Counted from the stretch's first letter, positions 1 through 9,368 are shown. The stretch: DNA of 64,000 nt from Ilumatobacter coccineus YM16-304 (GCF_000348785.1 NC_020520.1:62001-126000); one strand, 5' to 3'. The notes: generated by a model from the sequence alone, not told the origin. Made by a program: numbers and translations.

Positions 1-924
1 GTGGCGTTCGACGTCGTGTTCTCCGAACCGGTGACCGGATTCGATGCGTCCGACGTGGTCGTGAGCGGAGCGGGCGGGGCCTCGGTCGCCGTCTCCGGGT
101 CGGGTGCGGCGTACGTCGCCACCGTCACGGGGCTCGCCGGAGAAGGAACGGTGTCGGCATCGGTCCCGGCCGGGGCGGCCGCCACTGCGGCCGGGGGCAC
201 GAACGTCGACTCCGTCTCGGTCGACTCGTCGGTGAGCTACGACTTCGTCGGCCCGACGATCGTCACGCCCGATTCCCCACTCGTCGTCGCCAACGATCCC
301 GGCAAGGCCGGTGCCGACGTCACGTTCGTGGTCACCGCCACCGACGGACCGTCGGGCTCGACGCTCGACGCATCGCTGGATGTTGCTGATCTGGATGTCA
401 CCGCTCTCGATGTTGCTGCTCTGAGTGTCGCTGCTCTGGACGTTGCGGTGACGTGTGATCCGGTGTCGGGATCGTTCTTCTCGGTCGGCACCACCACGGT
501 CACGTGCACGGCGTCCGACGAGCTCGGCAACGACTCGGTCGCGAGCTTCGACGTGACGGTCACCGACGAAGAGGCCCCGACGATCGCCGAAGTGCCCGAC
601 GTGCAGGCCACAGCCGCTGGTGCCGGTGGCACGGTGGTCGTCACGTACGACCTGCCGGCCGGCAGCGATGTGGCGGGTGCGGCATCGGTCGAGTGTGTGC
701 CGCCCTCCGGTTCGGCGTTCCCGATCGGTGACACCACGGTCACGTGCACGGCAACCGACGACGCCGGCAACACCTCCACCACCACCTTCGTGGTGTCGGT
801 CGTGTCGGTCGAACTCCCCGCAACCGGCGGAGGCCTGGGTCTCACCCGTCCGGCGCTGGGCGTCCTGCTCATCGGACTCGGCCTGTTCGTCGCCTCCCGC
901 AGTCGTCGCCTCCGCGTCAGCTGA
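1..924 (+). CDS. LPXTG-anchored surface protein with HYR domains (5' end missing)
   Basis: The reading frame is open at the window edge, so only the last 307 or so codons are visible and the true start lies outside. Residues 1-81 look like a bacterial Ig-like domain. HYR-type domains occupy about residues 83-189 and 190-267, each with the usual 'TTVTCTA' strand. The C-terminus has an LPATG sorting signal (residues 272-276), a hydrophobic stretch and a basic RSRR tail, so the product is probably anchored to the cell wall by sortase. No sortase gene is in the window. A five-copy pentapeptide insert (residues 126-150) interrupts the first HYR domain. An adhesin-like role is inferred only. Confidence 0.85.
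   Translation: MAFDVVFSEPVTGFDASDVVVSGAGGASVAVSGSGAAYVATVTGLAGEGTVSASVPAGAAATAAGGTNVDSVSVDSSVSYDFVGPTIVTPDSPLVVANDPGKAGADVTFVVTATDGPSGSTLDASLDVADLDVTALDVAALSVAALDVAVTCDPVSGSFFSVGTTTVTCTASDELGNDSVASFDVTVTDEEAPTIAEVPDVQATAAGAGGTVVVTYDLPAGSDVAGAASVECVPPSGSAFPIGDTTVTCTATDDAGNTSTTTFVVSVVSVELPATGGGLGLTRPALGVLLIGLGLFVASRSRRLRVS
376..450 (+). repeat. 15-bp coding minisatellite (LDVAx repeat)
   Basis: Five in-frame 15-bp units encode LDVAD, LDVTA, LDVAA, LSVAA and LDVAV inside an HYR domain. The units use GTT and GCT codons while the rest of the gene strongly prefers GTC and GCC. This suggests a recent local expansion. Confidence 0.8.
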
Positions 925-966
925 GATCAGCGATCGAGTCGGCGGACGACGCCGGGCGAGCGGTCG

Positions 967-1003
967 GCTTGTTTCCCCTGGACCCGGTCCGAAGGAAACA
1001 AGC
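967..1003. repeat. 37-bp palindromic element (copy 1)
   Basis: The outer arms are GCTTGTTTCC and GGAAACAAGC, with an inner GGACC-C-GGTCC palindrome. The element lies between two converging genes and could act as a bidirectional terminator. The same 37-bp element occurs at 17981, 36415, 36452, 60050, 60087, 63416 and 63453. Confidence 0.85.
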
Positions 1004-1090
1004 CGGATCGAGTCTCAGCCCGCTACCGCGTCGCGGGCGTGTTGGCCGCGGGAGTGGTGTTCTCGGGCGTGGTCCGGGGGATCGGGTTCG

Positions 1091-1942
1091 TCAGCTGCAG
1101 GCGTCGCCGTTGATGGTGTTGCCGGCGGTGCACGAGATGCTGCCGTCGACGCTCACGTCGCCGGTGATCTCCACGTCGCCCGACGGGAGGATGGTCAGCG
1201 TGGTGGTGACCGTGCCGCCGTCGTCGCGGCTGAGCGTGAACCCGCCAGTGCTGGTCGCTTCGAGATTCCAGTCGATGCCCGAGACGTCGTCACGCAGGAC
1301 GAGGCTGCCGTCGCCGAGGCTCACGGTGCCGGAGGATTCGACGACGAGTGCGTCGGTCGGTGCTCCGGGCTGGATCTTGAAGGGCAGCGTGCCGCCGGTC
1401 GTGGCGTCGCGCACGAAGAAGTTGGTCTCGTTGCTTCCGAGATCCCAGGCCTGCGGCTGGAATCCCTGTGACCCGTCCTGGTCGAGGCGCAGCGTCGGCG
1501 AGTTGCCGTCGACGACGTGCGCTTGCGTGGCGGGGTTCGCCGTGCCGAGACCGACGCGGCCCGCGTCGTCGACTCGCAACGAGTCGGTGCCGGCGCCCGC
1601 TTCGATCGTGAACGGGGTGCTGCCACCGTCGAGATCGTCGATCGAGAACTTGTTGAGACCGCCGTTGGTCGAGTCGTTGACCGTGATCTGCCAGTCGTTG
1701 GTCGGGAAGGATCCGCTGTTCGAGGTGTCGACGAAACGAATTCGGAGGTTGTTCTCCTTCAGGCGGATCGTGTCGTACCCGAAGCTCTCGTTGTTCTGAC
1801 AGTCGATGCCGACGCACAGCGACCCTTTCAGCACCGTGTCGTCAGCGATCACCTCGTCGGCGAAGACCCCGACGCCGGTCAGCCCCAGGCCGACCGTGGC
1901 GGCGACCGATCCGGTGACGATTGCTGTTTTCCGCTTACTCAT
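1091..1942 (-). CDS. Secreted protein with tail-fibre-like repeats
   Basis: This 283-residue protein starts at ATG 1942, which has a GGGAG ribosome site eight bases upstream. The in-frame extension to 2026 lacks such a site. Residues 1-27 form a signal peptide ending around VFA-DEV. The mature part repeats motifs such as 'VGLGTANP', 'LRLDQDGS' and 'NFFVRDATTGG'. These resemble beta-rich proteins often annotated beside phage tail fibres, but no S74 intramolecular chaperone domain follows. Two cysteines near the C-terminus could form a disulfide. It converges on the LPXTG gene across a 37-bp palindrome. Function unknown. Confidence 0.75.
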   Translation of the reverse strand: MSKRKTAIVTGSVAATVGLGLTGVGVFADEVIADDTVLKGSLCVGIDCQNNESFGYDTIRLKENNLRIRFVDTSNSGSFPTNDWQITVNDSTNGGLNKFSIDDLDGGSTPFTIEAGAGTDSLRVDDAGRVGLGTANPATQAHVVDGNSPTLRLDQDGSQGFQPQAWDLGSNETNFFVRDATTGGTLPFKIQPGAPTDALVVESSGTVSLGDGSLVLRDDVSGIDWNLEATSTGGFTLSRDDGGTVTTTLTILPSGDVEITGDVSVDGSISCTAGNTINGDACS

Positions 1943-2125
1943 GAACGATTCTCCCGCGTGTTTGAACGACTCGAACGTACACGACTGGCTGGTGTGATTC
2001 GGGGTTCTCACCGAAGCTCGGTCCACATTCGTGACGGCGACTCTCAGACGTACTGACAGTGAGCTTCGACGTCGCCCCCGAGCACGTCGGATTGGAGCAG
2101 CATCGCCTCCGACGTGTGTGGCGTC

Positions 2126-2812
2126 TCAGCCGTCGCGGTCGTCGTCGCCGCCCTCGCCGGGCAGGGTGGCGAGCGGCTCGTCGGGGAGCGTGGCGGTTCC
2201 GGTCGGATCGTCCTGATCGCTTCCGCGCACCGGTGGCTCGCCATCGGGGATCGACGATGTGGTGGTTGCACGCTCGGGCTCGGTCGACACGACTGCCTCA
2301 TCGCTGTCCGGAGTCTCGGAGGCAGCACCTGCGTCGTCGTCGGAGCCACCGTTCACCTCGGCGTTGGTCGAGTCGCCCGCCGGTTCGGCGGAGCCGGAGG
2401 CGGATCCTGATCCCGAGTCCGAGAGGGCGTCGGAGTCGGAGTCGTTGAGGCCGGAGTCGACGGCGGTCTTCGGCGGGGTGCTCGCCGTGGGCAACGGGCC
2501 GACGTCGGGATCGGGGAGGCCGCGACCGTTGTCGAGTTCGGAGAACAGGTCGTCGGCGTCGTCGCGCGCGTCGCGGTCGGAGCTGGCGTCCGGCTCGGAG
2601 CTCGCGTCGTCGGTGGTGATCGACCGGCCGGTGATGGGTGTGCTGACCGGACTCGGTTCGGAGCCGCCGCCCGGGTCGACGAGCACGAGTGCCCCTCCCG
2701 CCACCAGTGCGCCACCGGCGACGATGCCGAGCCAGCGACGTCGCTCTGGCGAGGGCGCCGCAGCTGCGCGCGACGGATTCGCGGGCGATGGCGTCGGCGC
2801 GTCGGCGGTCAT
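2126..2812 (-). CDS. Acidic, disordered single-pass membrane protein
   Basis: The 228 residues begin with a short cytoplasmic segment ending in ERRR, then a single membrane span at about residues 28-45. The rest is an extracellular region made almost entirely of Asp, Ser, Gly, Glu and Pro, with no recognisable fold. Its ATG overlaps the stop of the upstream gene by four bases (ATGA), which implies translational coupling, and the partner is also a single-span membrane protein. Low-complexity composition makes the family unidentifiable by eye. The frame is supported by the overlap and the clean N-in signal-anchor. Confidence 0.65.
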   Translation of the reverse strand: MTADAPTPSPANPSRAAAAPSPERRRWLGIVAGGALVAGGALVLVDPGGGSEPSPVSTPITGRSITTDDASSEPDASSDRDARDDADDLFSELDNGRGLPDPDVGPLPTASTPPKTAVDSGLNDSDSDALSDSGSGSASGSAEPAGDSTNAEVNGGSDDDAGAASETPDSDEAVVSTEPERATTTSSIPDGEPPVRGSDQDDPTGTATLPDEPLATLPGEGGDDDRDG

Positions 2813-3261
2813 TCGTCGCCTCCCGTCGACGGCGCGGAGACATCCGAGGTCGACGCGTCGAAGAGTGCGTGGATCCCGGCGAGCAGTCCGTTCGCCCCGG
2901 CCCGGTCGGCGAGCGTGAAGCAGTCGGGCGCTGCGTCCATGGTGAACGTCACCTTCCGTTGCTCGACGATGAGCGCCGCGAAGAACCCTGCGTCCTGGGT
3001 CGGTGACGTCTCGAGGACACCGATCTCCGTGATGGCGGCCTCGACGATGTCGGTCGCCTCGTCGCAGTCGATGGCATCGCTCGCCGACGGGGTCTCGGCC
3101 GTGTCGTCGGCGAGCACCAGTCCGCCGAGCAGCCCGATCGTCGCACCGAGCACGAACAGCATCACGCCGCCGACGATGACGGCGAGCCGAGGCGTGCTCG
3201 ACGGGTCGGCCGAGTCGCTCAGCGGGTCGCTCGCGGATGTACTCGTCGGCGTCTCTGGCAC
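2809..3261 (-). CDS. Small single-pass membrane protein
   Basis: This 150-residue protein has a Ser/Pro-rich cytoplasmic N-terminus, one membrane span at about residues 26-50, and an extracytoplasmic domain with two cysteines (C66 and one in 'DCFTLAD') that could pair. The start is GTG 3261. There is no Shine-Dalgarno sequence, but a TAGGCT hexamer sits exactly six bases upstream, so the mRNA is probably leaderless. It is the first gene of a two-gene operon with the acidic membrane protein. No family was recognised. Confidence 0.7.
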   Translation of the reverse strand: MPETPTSTSASDPLSDSADPSSTPRLAVIVGGVMLFVLGATIGLLGGLVLADDTAETPSASDAIDCDEATDIVEAAITEIGVLETSPTQDAGFFAALIVEQRKVTFTMDAAPDCFTLADRAGANGLLAGIHALFDASTSDVSAPSTGGDE

Positions 3262-3267
3262 GGATCG

Positions 3268-3273
3268 AGCCTA
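3268..3273 (-). promoter_or_regulatory. -10 box for a leaderless transcript (membrane protein operon)
   Basis: On the minus strand, TAGGCT is followed by six bases and then the GTG start at 3261. Confidence 0.5.
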
Positions 3274-3306
3274 CGACGCCGAGCCTGGTGTCGGCCGGTG
3301 AGTCGC

Positions 3307-3312
3307 TACGGT
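3307..3312 (+). promoter_or_regulatory. -10 box for a leaderless transcript (nitroreductase)
   Basis: TACGGT is followed by six bases (CGCGGC) and then ATG 3319. No ribosome site is present. Confidence 0.55.
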
Positions 3313-3318
3313 CGCGGC

Positions 3319-3999
3319 ATGGATCTCTACGACGTCATGCGCACCACGTTCGCTTGTCGGGACTGGACCGACGAGCCGGTGTCGCACGAGACGGTGCACC
3401 GGATCCTCGACAACGCGCGCTTCGCACCCAACGGTGGCAACCGACAGGGCTGGCACGTCATCGTGCTCGACGACAAAGAGACGCGGCGCCGCCTGATTCC
3501 GCTGATCGAACCGACGACCTCGATCTACGCGGCCCAGACCATGGCCGGTGAGTCGCCGTGGAACTCGATCACACCCAGCTCGGTCGACCCGGCCGAGGCC
3601 GCCGCGGCCGGCCACTCGTTCCCCGGTCTCGACAAGATGGTCGACGCGCCCGTCGTCCTCGTGATCACGGTCGACCTCAGCCTCGTCGCCTCGTTCGACA
3701 AGGAACTCGACCGAGTGGGCGTGATCAGCGGCGCCTCGATCTATCCCTTCGTCTGGAACATCCTGCTCTCGGCGCGCAACGAAGGACTCGGCGGGGTGCT
3801 CACCACCTACCTCGCCGGCCAGGAGCCGGAGGTCCAGAAGGTGCTCGGGATCCCGTCGCACCACGCCGTTGCCGCCATGGTTCCGCTCGGCGTCCCGGTC
3901 AAACAGCTCACCAAGCTTCGTCGCGCCGAGGTCTCGGAGTTCACCACCATCGACTCGTTCGACGGCCCGACGTTCGAGTCGCCAGCGTCCGGTGAGTGA
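3319..3999 (+). CDS. Nitroreductase-family FMN oxidoreductase
   Basis: The 226-residue product has the family's N-terminal pattern: R14 in 'FACRDW', then 'APNGGNRQGW' for FMN binding, and a Gly-rich 'GLGGVLTTYL' segment near the C-terminus. Members are cytoplasmic FMN enzymes that use NAD(P)H to reduce nitro compounds, quinones or enones. The physiological substrate cannot be read from sequence. ATG 3319 is preferred over an upstream GTG at 3298 because that GTG lies ahead of the likely -10 box. The divergent neighbour encodes membrane proteins. The 3' end overlaps the next small gene. Confidence 0.85.
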   Translation: MDLYDVMRTTFACRDWTDEPVSHETVHRILDNARFAPNGGNRQGWHVIVLDDKETRRRLIPLIEPTTSIYAAQTMAGESPWNSITPSSVDPAEAAAAGHSFPGLDKMVDAPVVLVITVDLSLVASFDKELDRVGVISGASIYPFVWNILLSARNEGLGGVLTTYLAGQEPEVQKVLGIPSHHAVAAMVPLGVPVKQLTKLRRAEVSEFTTIDSFDGPTFESPASGE

Positions 4000-4177
4000 G
4001 CCGTCGGGTGGTGGCCCCGACGCCTCCGCCGACCTGCTCGGCCTGACCGACGCCGCCGATCGTCTCGACGGCTTGGCCGAGATGGCCGACGTGATGGGCG
4101 ACGCCGCAGGCGCCGACCGCTTCCGCGACGCCGCGGCGCGCGCCCGCCTCCGCGCCATGAGCATCCTCGACGACTGA
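3992..4177 (+). CDS. Small hypothetical protein overlapping the nitroreductase
   Basis: GTG 3992 overlaps the nitroreductase stop by eight bases (GTGAGTGA), which suggests coupled translation. The 61-residue product is helical and Ala/Asp-rich, with 'DRLDGLAEMADVMGD' followed by an arginine-rich amphipathic helix. No signal peptide or membrane span is visible. No family was recognised. The overlap geometry and a compact coding frame that ends cleanly support it as a real gene. Confidence 0.5.
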   Translation: MSEPSGGGPDASADLLGLTDAADRLDGLAEMADVMGDAAGADRFRDAAARARLRAMSILDD

Positions 4178-4291
4178 TGCCTCCAGTGGAACCACGCACA
4201 TCCTGCCGATTCGTCGACCGCGCGTGAGCACGTCGCGTTACTGTCGCCGACGGGAGATCGCGGCAACGACGCCCGGTCGGCTGGAGGAAAC

Positions 4292-7200
4292 GTGAACGCA
4301 CACACCGAGGTGGCCGAGACGCTCGCGGCCCTCGCCGAGATGGCGCAGAAGCGGCGGCCCGACGATCAGGTCCTGGCCGACTTCCTCGTCCGCTACTACC
4401 GCGAACTTCCCGACGAAGACGCCGACGATCGTCGCCTCGACGAGGCGTACGCGGCGGCGGTCACCCATCTCACCCTCGGCCGTGTCCGCGCGCCGGGCGA
4501 GGTCCTCGTCCGAGTGTTGTCGCCGCAGGCCGAACGCGACGGCTGGCGCACCGAGCGTTCGGTGCTCATGTTCGTCACCGACGACATCCCGTTCCTCGTC
4601 GACACCGTGCGCATGGTGCTCGACCGCCACGGCCTCGGCATTCACCTCCTCGTGCATCCGTTGCTGTCGATCGAGCGCGACTCGAACAACGAGATGATCG
4701 GCTTCGACGACGGCGACACCACATCGCCCGACGCCGCCACGGGGTCCACCACCGACGACACCGCTCGTTCGAGCGCTGCCGGGTCCGACGGTGCCAGGTC
4801 CGACGGTGCCATGTCGGTGTACGAAGCGTGGACGCTGATCGAACTCGACCGATGCGCTCCCGGCCTCGAGAGCGAACTCGAACACGATGTGGCCGCTGCC
4901 ATCTCCGAGGTGCTCCGCGTCGTCGACGACTTCGACGACATGCGCGACCGGCTGCTCTCGGTCACCAACGGCGACCCGCTGCTCGCCTGGCTCGGTGAGC
5001 AACACTTCGTCCTGCTCGGCGCTGCGTCGTACGATCGAGCACTCACCGACGACGGCACCCCCGTGCTCACGCTGCGAGCCGGCTCCGAACTCGGCGAGTA
5101 TCGCCCCGACGCCCGACTCGACGCCTCGATCGCCTCGCCACCGTCGAAGCCGGGTGACGACGAGACGGTGATCGCTCGGTCCGAACAGGTGTCGACGATC
5201 CATCGAGCAGCGCGGATGACGTGCATCGCCGTGCGTCCCCCGGCCGACGGCGGAACGGTCGAGCACCGGTTCATCGGTCTGCTCGGCAGCGGTGCGTACC
5301 GAGAGAGTGTCTTCGCGATCCCGAAGGTGTCCGACCGAGCCAACGACGTCCTCGCGCTCGCTGGCGCGTCGGAGGTCAGCCACACCGGTCGCGCCATCAA
5401 ACACGTCGTCGAGACGCTGCCGCGCGATCTCGTGTTCGAACTCGACTCGCGGGCGCTCGCCGGTCTGGTGATCGACATCGTCGGACTGCAGGAACGGCGC
5501 ATCGTGCGCGTGTTCGACGTCGCCGAACCCGTCGGACCGTGGACGACCGTGTTCGTCTACGTCCCGAGAGCGCGCTTCGAATCGGGCCTCGACGACCGCA
5601 TCCGCACGCTCGTCGAAGACGAGTACGGCAGCGAGTCGCGAGACCTCCACACGCTGCTCGGCGCCAGCTCGCTGGCCCGGATCACGATGACGGTCCGAGC
5701 CAACGACGCCGTCGACCTCGAACGCCTCGCCGCCGCGGTCGACGCGGTGTCGTCGACCTGGGACGAGCGCGCCGAAGCGGCGATCCGAAACCGGCTCGGC
5801 GACGCGGTCGGCCGGACGGTGTTCGCCCAGGTGTCGGGTGCCATCCCCTCCGACTATCGCGCTCGAGTCGAACCCGAAGACTCCGCCGGCGACCTGATCG
5901 CGGTGGCCGCGCTCGTCGACGTGGAGCCCGATTCGGCAGCCTCGCTCACGACGTCGCTCGGCCGAGCGGTCGACGCACCGGTGGGCCACTGGCGTTTCCG
6001 GGTGTTCCGCCGCGGGTCGGCCTCGACCATCGCCGAACTGGTGCCTCTGCTCGATCATCTCGGGCTGCACGCCATCGACGAGCGCCCCTACGTCTTCGAG
6101 TGCCCCGATGCGCCGGTGCACCTGTACGACATCGGCGTTCGGGTCGAGGGGACCTCGACGTTCGATCGGCGGCGCGACGACGAACAGCAGGCCGAGGTCA
6201 GAGCCGCGTTCGCCGGGCTCGTCGACGGCTCGATCGAAGCCGACGGACTCAACCGGCTGATCGTGGCGGCTGGCCTCACCCGTCGGCAGGTCGCGGTCGT
6301 GCGCACCTACGCGCGCTATCTCCATCAGGCCGGCTTTCCCTTCAGCCGCTCGTACGTCGAGCAGGCGCTGGTGCGCCATCCGGCGCTCACCGCGCTCCTG
6401 GCCCGCATGTTCGACGTTCGTTTCGATCCGTCGATCGACGACGGGGCCATCGTCCGCCTCGATCGCGCCGACGAGATGCGTTCCGAAGCGTTGGCGATGC
6501 TCGACGAGATCCCGTCGCTCGACGACGATCGCATCTGCCGTGCGATCTTGACCCTGATCGACGCCACGCTGCGCACCAACGCGTTCCGCCCGCGCGACGA
6601 CGGCGCGTTCGCCGACGAGATCGCGGTCAAGCTCAACCCGCTCAAGGTCCCGTTCCTTCCCGAACCGCGACCGATGTTCGAGATCTTCGTGTGTTCGCCG
6701 AAGGTCGAGGGCGTGCACCTCCGCGGCGGTCGCGTCGCCCGCGGTGGCCTGCGATGGAGCGACCGACCCGAAGACTTCCGAACCGAAGTGCTCGGTCTGG
6801 TCAAAGCACAGATGGTCAAGAACGCCGTGATCGTGCCGGTCGGCGCAAAGGGTGGGTTCGTCATCAAGCAGAGCGAGGCGTCGAGCGCCGACCGTGATGC
6901 CGTGCGCGCCGAAGGCATCGACCGCTATCGCCGCTTCATCCGTTCGCTGCTCGACGTCACCGACAACCTCGTCGACAACAAGGTGGTGCACCCGCCCGAC
7001 TGTGTGATCTACGACGACGACGATCCGTATCTGGTCGTGGCCGCCGACAAGGGCACGGCGTCGTTCAGCGACATCGCGAACGAGTTGGCGATCGAGGCCG
7101 GCTTCTGGCTCGGCGACGCGTTCGCGTCCGGTGGCAGCGTCGGCTACGACCACAAGGCGATGGGGATCACTGCGCGCGGCGCGTGGGAGAGCGTGCGTCG

Positions 7201-9133
7201 CCACGCCCGAGTCATCGGCAAGGACATCGCCGTCGACGAACTCACCGTGGTGGGCATCGGTGACATGTCGGGCGACGTGTTCGGCAACGGGATGCTGCTG
7301 TCGCAACACCTCCGGCTGCTCGCGGCGTTCGATCACCGCCACGTGTTCCTCGACCCGAACCCCGACCCGGCGACATCGTTCGCCGAACGCAAGCGACTCT
7401 TCGAACTGCCGCGGTCGAGCTGGGACGACTACGACGAGACGTTGATCTCGGCCGGCGGTGGCGTCCACCCGCGCTCGGCGAAGGCGATTGCATTCACCGA
7501 CGAAGTACGCACCGCGCTCGCGATCGACCCGAGCATCGAGTCGCTGCGCCCCGACGAGTTGATCTCCGAGATCCTCCGAGCGCCGGTCGACCTGCTGTGG
7601 AACGGCGGGATCGGCACGTACGTCAAAGCGAGCACCGAGTCGCACGAAGACGTCGGTGATCGCTCGAACGACTCGGTCAGGATCGACGCCACCGAGCTTC
7701 GCTGCCGGATCGTCGGCGAAGGCGGCAACCTCGGGCTCACGCAACTCGCCCGCGTCGAATACGCCATCGGCAACGGCCTGATCTATGCCGACGCGATCGA
7801 CAACTCCGCCGGCGTCGACTGCAGCGACCACGAGGTCAACATCAAGATCGTGCTCGACCAACTCGTCCGTGACGGCGAGTTGACGATGAAGCAGCGCAAC
7901 GACCTGCTCGTCGAGATGACCGACGAGGTCGCCGAACTCGTCCTCGACGACAACCGCGACCAGACGCTCGCGCTGATGATCGCTCGACGACAGGCGCTGC
8001 CGATGGTCAACGTGCACGCCCGATACCTCGAGACGCTCGAAGCCGAAGGGGTCATCGACCGGTCGTTGGAGTTCTTGCCGACCGACAAGCAGATCGCCGA
8101 ACGGCAGGCGGCGGGAAGCGGCCTGCGTGCGCCCGAGTTCGCGGTGATGATCGCCTACACCAAGAACCTCGACATCGCCGAGATCCTCGAATCGGACCTG
8201 CCCGACTCACCGGTGCTCGAAGCCGACCTGCTCGCCTACTTCCCGACCGCGCTGCGCGAGCGGTTCCCGGACGCGTTGCGCAAGCATCGGCTGCGTCGAG
8301 AGATCGTGGCCACCGGTCTGGTCAACAACATGGTCAACCTCAGCGGTATCTCGTTCGACCATCGGATGACCGAGGACTCGGGCGCCTCGGTGTCCGACGT
8401 CGCGCGGGCGTTCTTGGCGGCGCGCAACATCTTCGGGTTCGGTGAGCGCTGGCGCGAGATCGACGCCCTCGGCAGCTCGGTGTCGCTCGACACGCAGATC
8501 GACCTGTTCCTCGAAGCGCGGCGCATGGCCGAGCGCGGCGCCACCTGGCTGCTGCGTCACCTTCCACCGCCGATGGACATCGAGGCGGCGATCGACACGT
8601 TCACGCCGGGCATCGACGAACTGCTCGCCACGCTGGAGTCGGCAATGGGTGGCCGCGTGGCGGTGGCGATCGGCGAACTGCGTGACGAACGGATCGCGGC
8701 AGGGGTTCCCGAGTCGTTGGCGGCGCGAGCAGCGCGCTGGCCGTGGATGCACACCGGCTTCGACATGGTGCATCTCGCTGACGGCGAAGGATGCGCGGTC
8801 GCCGACGCGGCCCGCACCTACGGCGCAGTGTTCGAAGCCTTCGACATCGGCTGGATGTGGGAGGGCATCGGTGCGCTGCCGCGGTCCGATCGCTGGCAGA
8901 CGCAGGCTCGCTCGTCGATGCGCGACGACCTGATGAACGTCATCGCCGAGCTGACGCGCAGTGTGATGCGTTCGGCCGAAGGTTCGCCTGAGGAGTGGAT
9001 TGCTGCGCACGAACGTGCGGTGGGTCGCACGATCGCGATGCACCAGGAGATTCGTCGAGCCGAGAGCTTCGATCTGACCACGTTGTCGGTCGCGCTCCGC
9101 CAACTCCGCAACCTCACCGTCGCCGCCCGCTGA
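4292..9133 (+). CDS. gdh: NAD-specific glutamate dehydrogenase, large (180-kDa class)
   Basis: This 1613-residue enzyme converts glutamate to 2-oxoglutarate and ammonia with NAD+ (EC 1.4.1.2) and is usually catabolic. GTG 4292 follows a perfect GGAGG (4285-4289). The first 700 or so residues are the regulatory, ACT-like N-terminal region, starting with 'FVTDDIPFLVDTVR'. The catalytic core begins near residue 815 ('RGGLRWSDR'), has the glycine-rich 'GAKGGF' with K853, and a nucleotide-binding stretch near residues 985-1000 ('GIGDMSGDVFGNG'). A variable insert at about residues 140-175 contains the repeated 'GSDGARSDGA'. The length is normal for the family. A near-copy of its last 32 codons lies just downstream. 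Confidence 0.95.
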   Translation: MNAHTEVAETLAALAEMAQKRRPDDQVLADFLVRYYRELPDEDADDRRLDEAYAAAVTHLTLGRVRAPGEVLVRVLSPQAERDGWRTERSVLMFVTDDIPFLVDTVRMVLDRHGLGIHLLVHPLLSIERDSNNEMIGFDDGDTTSPDAATGSTTDDTARSSAAGSDGARSDGAMSVYEAWTLIELDRCAPGLESELEHDVAAAISEVLRVVDDFDDMRDRLLSVTNGDPLLAWLGEQHFVLLGAASYDRALTDDGTPVLTLRAGSELGEYRPDARLDASIASPPSKPGDDETVIARSEQVSTIHRAARMTCIAVRPPADGGTVEHRFIGLLGSGAYRESVFAIPKVSDRANDVLALAGASEVSHTGRAIKHVVETLPRDLVFELDSRALAGLVIDIVGLQERRIVRVFDVAEPVGPWTTVFVYVPRARFESGLDDRIRTLVEDEYGSESRDLHTLLGASSLARITMTVRANDAVDLERLAAAVDAVSSTWDERAEAAIRNRLGDAVGRTVFAQVSGAIPSDYRARVEPEDSAGDLIAVAALVDVEPDSAASLTTSLGRAVDAPVGHWRFRVFRRGSASTIAELVPLLDHLGLHAIDERPYVFECPDAPVHLYDIGVRVEGTSTFDRRRDDEQQAEVRAAFAGLVDGSIEADGLNRLIVAAGLTRRQVAVVRTYARYLHQAGFPFSRSYVEQALVRHPALTALLARMFDVRFDPSIDDGAIVRLDRADEMRSEALAMLDEIPSLDDDRICRAILTLIDATLRTNAFRPRDDGAFADEIAVKLNPLKVPFLPEPRPMFEIFVCSPKVEGVHLRGGRVARGGLRWSDRPEDFRTEVLGLVKAQMVKNAVIVPVGAKGGFVIKQSEASSADRDAVRAEGIDRYRRFIRSLLDVTDNLVDNKVVHPPDCVIYDDDDPYLVVAADKGTASFSDIANELAIEAGFWLGDAFASGGSVGYDHKAMGITARGAWESVRRHARVIGKDIAVDELTVVGIGDMSGDVFGNGMLLSQHLRLLAAFDHRHVFLDPNPDPATSFAERKRLFELPRSSWDDYDETLISAGGGVHPRSAKAIAFTDEVRTALAIDPSIESLRPDELISEILRAPVDLLWNGGIGTYVKASTESHEDVGDRSNDSVRIDATELRCRIVGEGGNLGLTQLARVEYAIGNGLIYADAIDNSAGVDCSDHEVNIKIVLDQLVRDGELTMKQRNDLLVEMTDEVAELVLDDNRDQTLALMIARRQALPMVNVHARYLETLEAEGVIDRSLEFLPTDKQIAERQAAGSGLRAPEFAVMIAYTKNLDIAEILESDLPDSPVLEADLLAYFPTALRERFPDALRKHRLRREIVATGLVNNMVNLSGISFDHRMTEDSGASVSDVARAFLAARNIFGFGERWREIDALGSSVSLDTQIDLFLEARRMAERGATWLLRHLPPPMDIEAAIDTFTPGIDELLATLESAMGGRVAVAIGELRDERIAAGVPESLAARAARWPWMHTGFDMVHLADGEGCAVADAARTYGAVFEAFDIGWMWEGIGALPRSDRWQTQARSSMRDDLMNVIAELTRSVMRSAEGSPEEWIAAHERAVGRTIAMHQEIRRAESFDLTTLSVALRQLRNLTVAAR

Positions 9134-9178
9134 CCCCCCGACCTGGTTACGTTGCTCCCGGAGCGATGTAACCATGTT
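9035..9178 (+). repeat. Direct repeat unit 1: gdh tail plus hairpin
   Basis: The last 32 codons of the glutamate dehydrogenase gene and the following hairpin are repeated 192 bp downstream at 9227-9369. Confidence 0.85.
9145..9173. terminator. Hairpin after gdh (copy A)
   Basis: The imperfect inverted repeat GGTTAC..TGCTCC / GGAGC..GTAACC starts 12 bases after the stop codon. A shorter version recurs at 9193-9218 and an extended version at 9332-9368. Confidence 0.5.
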
Positions 9179-9226
9179 GACCCGAAGTTGATGACGTTGC
9201 TCCCGGAGCGATGTAACCATGTTGGT

Positions 9227-9325
9227 GCGATGCACCAGGAGATTCGTCGGGCTGAGAGCTTCGATCTGACCACGTTGTCGGTGGCGCTCCGCCAGCTCCG
9301 CAACCTCACCGTCGCCGCCCGCTGA
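9227..9325 (+). pseudogene. Duplicated 3' tail of glutamate dehydrogenase
   Basis: This is a copy of the final 31 codons and stop of the upstream gene, from ATG 9230 to TGA 9323-9325. It differs from the functional tail at four bases, every one a silent third-position change (CGA/CGG, GCC/GCT, GTC/GTG, CAA/CAG). It has no promoter or ribosome site of its own and is too short to function. The silent-only divergence suggests that the two tails separated while both were still translated, for instance in different strains, before recombination placed them side by side. Confidence 0.8.
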
Positions 9326-9331
9326 CCCTCG

Positions 9332-9368
9332 ACCTGGTTACGTTGCTCCCGGAGCGATGTAACCAGGT
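9332..9368. terminator. Hairpin copy C after the duplicated gdh tail
   Basis: The arms ACCTGGTTAC and GTAACCAGGT are perfect, with the inner TGCTCC/GGAGC pairing retained. It was duplicated together with the gene tail. Confidence 0.5.
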
